Origin: Rhytidiadelphus loreus
Lineage: Eukaryota; Streptophyta; Bryopsida; Hypnales; Hylocomiaceae
Length of the DNA stretch: 64,000 nt
Assembly: GCA_947034895.1 (NCBI GenBank)
Contig: OX344764.1
Coordinates: 69,111,348 to 69,175,347 of the forward strand
Direction of reading: 5' to 3'
The position numbers and the translations under genes were made by a program. Below, one piece after another: positions 61,982 to 64,000 of this stretch. Under the pieces are notes generated by a model that was not told the DNA's origin, made no database searches, and worked only from the letters and a program-made list of their open reading frames with translations. Numbering within the stretch: the first letter of the stretch is position 1; each line of letters begins with the position of its first letter.

Positions 61982-62621
61982 TTAACCCATAAACAACATA
62001 GAGGCCTGGGACATTTTTCGGCTAATGAATGACAAAGAATCTATCTATGTGGGACAAAAGTGCAACTATTTGTCCTCCAAATTTTGAATGTCTTCTATAG
62101 TAGATTGTCTTCCAGTGAGTGTTTTTCCAATTTTTTTAAGCCAACAATTCACACAATTCCAAAACAATTGATTTCCATGGGGTGACCAACTCGTCGTTTA
62201 AGGGTTACGAGAGTACTTCTTGTTCACTTTGACACTCCAAACCAAGCAGATGTATCATGAAAAGAATGGAAGGATTGATGGTCTGAAATCAAGAACTCCT
62301 ACATGTTTGAAAATTAGTCCCAGCGTCTCTTGAATATAAAACACTCTATTGATTGATTGTTGATGGGTTTGTGGTTGATGATGGGTGGATCTACCTTAAC
62401 CCTCAAACGTCGGGCTGGTCACCATGGAAATCATCTTGTGAATTACTGGCTTAAAAAAAATGAAAAAAACTACTCATTGGAAGACAAACTACTGTAGATG
62501 ATCTTCCCTTTCCATGTGCACAAATTTTAGAAGATGAATAGTTGCATTTTTGTCCTACAAGGAGAGATTCTTTTGTCATTTATTGGTCGAAAAACGTCCT
62601 CCACGTTTGTTTATGGGTTAA
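61982..62621. mobile_element. 640-bp TTAA-bounded palindromic element
   Basis: TTAACCCATAAACAA at the left (61982) mirrors TTGTTTATGGGTTAA at the right (ending 62621). Inverted similarity continues inward for most of the length: AATGACAAAGAATC/ GATTCTTTTGTCATT, GGACAAAAGTGCAACTAT/ ATAGTTGCATTTTTGTCC, TTGTCTTCCA/TGGAAGACAA and GATTTCCATGGGGTGACC/ GGTCACCATGGAAATC. No protein is encoded. Confidence 0.75.
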
Positions 62622-62800
62622 TTCTCTAATCATATCCTGATTCTATTGTCTTTGCTCACTTCACTTGGGTGGATTTGGATACATTACGGAATATATTATA
62701 CATTAAGAAAAAACTCAACAAGAATGAGTCCATTCTCATCCTCCGCACGACACCAAAAGGGGATTCACACCTTCTTCATGGAGAAGGGCTCCATATTGTT

Positions 62801-62858
62801 TCCTCTTTTCACTCCACAACTTCTCATTCTTCATAGAAGTTTCATTCTTGGAGAAGGT
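62801..62858. repeat. Dispersed repeat block, copy 2
   Basis: CCTCTTTTCACTCCA, ACTTCTCATTCTTCATAGAA and TTTCATTCTTGGAGAAGGTG match 40229-40290. It sits about 430 bp before the FOLB start codon. Confidence 0.65.
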
Positions 62859-62879
62859 GTGTGACAAACAAAGAACTGG

Positions 62880-63289
62880 CTTTGTGGTTCCTGTGGAGAC
62901 GTTGATCAGTAGTTTCCGGAATTTTGTTTTGTACAGTCCATCGATTGATCCTTCTCTCTTGAGGTTTCAGTTCCCCTGTCCTACTGATCTCGTTTTATAG
63001 ACATGAGAGGGTTCGAAGTGGCCATGGCCTTGAAAAGTGTTTCATAAATTAGCATTGACCTATCTATCTATCGATGCTTATCTTGTTTCTCTCTCGATTT
63101 GGACTCGGTACTCTTTGCTAGCCGAAGAAATTGCTCTGAGTGTTGAGAGTGATTGCGAGAGAGCCGGTTTGCAAGTAAAATTCGCTTTGAAATTTCTTCA
63201 CCGCATATTCAAGCTTAGAGTCTTGTGTGTTCAGAACCTTTCCTATATCCTTTCGTTTTGGGATTTCCAGATTCCGGGATTCGGTGGTG
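62880..63289 (+). promoter_or_regulatory. FOLB upstream region and probable 5' leader
   Basis: Composition becomes less AT-rich from about 62880. A frame runs into the coding region from 63227, but the sequence before the ATG at 63290 has no family similarity, so I treat it as leader. No promoter element was fixed. Confidence 0.4.
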
Positions 63290-63715
63290 ATGTCTTCTTG
63301 CAGCAGTTGTGGAGGAGCGGGGAATTGCTCTTCCGTGAATAAAGACCGGATCCTTCTTCGAGGAATGCTCTTTCATGGCTACCACGGCGTGTTCGCGGAG
63401 GAGAACAAGCTTGGGCAGAAGTTCTTAGTGGATGTGGACGCATGGATGGATCTTCGTTCGGCTGGCGGGAGCGATGACATTGGAAAGTCCGTGAGCTACG
63501 CGGAGCTTTACGAGCAGATCAAGGGTGTTGTGGAAGGTCCGCCGTTCAAGTTGGTGGAAACCGTGGCGAACGTGATTGCGCAGGCGATCTTTTTGGCGCA
63601 CCCTTCGATCACTGATGTTCGAGTCAAGGTTTGCAAACCTCATGTCGCCGTGGAAGGTGTGCTAGATCACTTAGGTGTAGAGATTTTTCGAAACTTCAAG
63701 GAGTACGTCAATTAG
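63290..63715 (+). CDS. FOLB: Dihydroneopterin aldolase (folate biosynthesis)
   Basis: Converts 7,8-dihydroneopterin to 6-hydroxymethyl-dihydropterin and glycolaldehyde (EC 4.1.2.25), an early pterin step of folate synthesis; plant forms are cytosolic single-domain enzymes acting as multimers. The 141-residue frame is intronless and of normal length. Visible family features are ILLRGMLFHGYHGVFAEENK near 21-40, GQKFLVDVDAW near 42-52, SVSYAELYE near 67-75, KLVETVANVIAQ near 87-98 and VRVKVCKPHVAVEGV near 110-124, then LGVEIFRN. By comparison with bacterial FolB, the likely active-site residues are Glu38, Tyr70, Glu90 and Lys116, all present. The ATG at 63290 gives a short Ser/Cys-rich lead (MSSCSSCGGAGNCSS) before the domain; there is no clear targeting peptide. 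Confidence 0.93.
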   Translation: MSSCSSCGGAGNCSSVNKDRILLRGMLFHGYHGVFAEENKLGQKFLVDVDAWMDLRSAGGSDDIGKSVSYAELYEQIKGVVEGPPFKLVETVANVIAQAIFLAHPSITDVRVKVCKPHVAVEGVLDHLGVEIFRNFKEYVN

Positions 63716-63721
63716 GGTGTA

Positions 63722-64000
63722 GGGTTTAGAGCAAGAATCTGGGACACAAGTATCACTAAAGTTCGTGATAGATACACTTTGTTCAATGTCGACTAGTTTT
63801 TGAAGGTCTCTCATGGTTTTGAGATTCAATTATAAAACTCACTCGAATGAATCCACCGTATGCCCAGGGGTTTGGGGGTTTAGAGCAAGAATTTGATTTG
63901 TAAATATCAGGAAAGCTTGTGATACTGCACTTGGCACATTGCTCAATGCCGAGGTTCTGTCATGGCATTGAGTTTCAGTTGTAAAATCCACTCACATGAA
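63722..64000 (+). repeat. Tandem duplication in FOLB 3' flank (about 154-bp unit)
   Basis: GGGTTTAGAGCAAGAAT starts at 63722 and again at 63876. Later landmarks also repeat in order (TGATA..CACTT, TTCAATGTCGA/CTCAATGCCGA, GAGATTCAATTATAAAA/ GAGTTTCAGTTGTAAAA, then CTCAC). The second copy runs to the window edge. Confidence 0.7.

Noticed and set aside
1..64000. CRISPR arrays, operons, rRNA or tRNA genes
   Set aside because: Tandem repeats here lack the regular repeat-unique spacer pattern, genes have introns and independent spacing, and I recognised no tRNA or rRNA sequence by eye.

Overview
This window looks like nuclear DNA from a land plant. It carries four intact genes on an AT-rich background crowded with small transposon-derived repeats. 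The genes are a plant-type ATRX chromatin remodeller, an ABI3/VP1-type B3 transcription factor, a small basic protein I do not recognise, and a dihydroneopterin aldolase of folate synthesis. Multi-exon genes with GT-AG introns, plant domain layouts (ADD plus SNF2; B1-B2-B3) and plant-style CACTA, hAT-like and Helitron-like elements support this. The ABI3 protein is divergent and the introns are short (about 90-850 bp), which would suit a non-seed plant such as a moss, liverwort, lycophyte or fern. I cannot settle the lineage from sequence alone.

Layout. Positions 1-14400 contain no gene I can support. They hold a 2.4 kb non-autonomous CACTA transposon (127-2558) full of tandem repeats, two small CACTA-ended fold-back elements (4720-4827, 10090-10234), and a diverged segmental array (about 10240-14130) split by a 583 bp hAT-like element with a perfect 8 bp target duplication. 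Positions 14440-30000 hold the ATRX gene on the plus strand, modelled here as 29 coding exons encoding about 1737 residues. Positions 30600-51100 are repeat territory: several inverted-repeat elements bounded by TTAA, another CACTA-ended palindrome, a 0.7 kb fold-back, a local duplication and G-quadruplex-type tracts. ABI3 (five coding exons, 584 residues, plus strand) lies at 51791-55001, directly next to Helitron-like repeats. Positions 58816-60156 hold a two-exon minus-strand gene for a 244-residue basic, partly coiled-coil protein. After one more TTAA palindrome (61982-62621), FOLB (plus strand, 141 residues, no intron) lies at 63290-63715.

The four genes act in different processes (chromatin, seed/desiccation-type ABA transcription, unknown, folate) and are simply neighbours; this is not an operon or an obvious cluster. 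I do not see a clear new multi-gene system. The most interesting material is the variety of short inverted-repeat elements and where they sit, including copies inside the ATRX and ABI3 introns and in the ABI3 upstream region.
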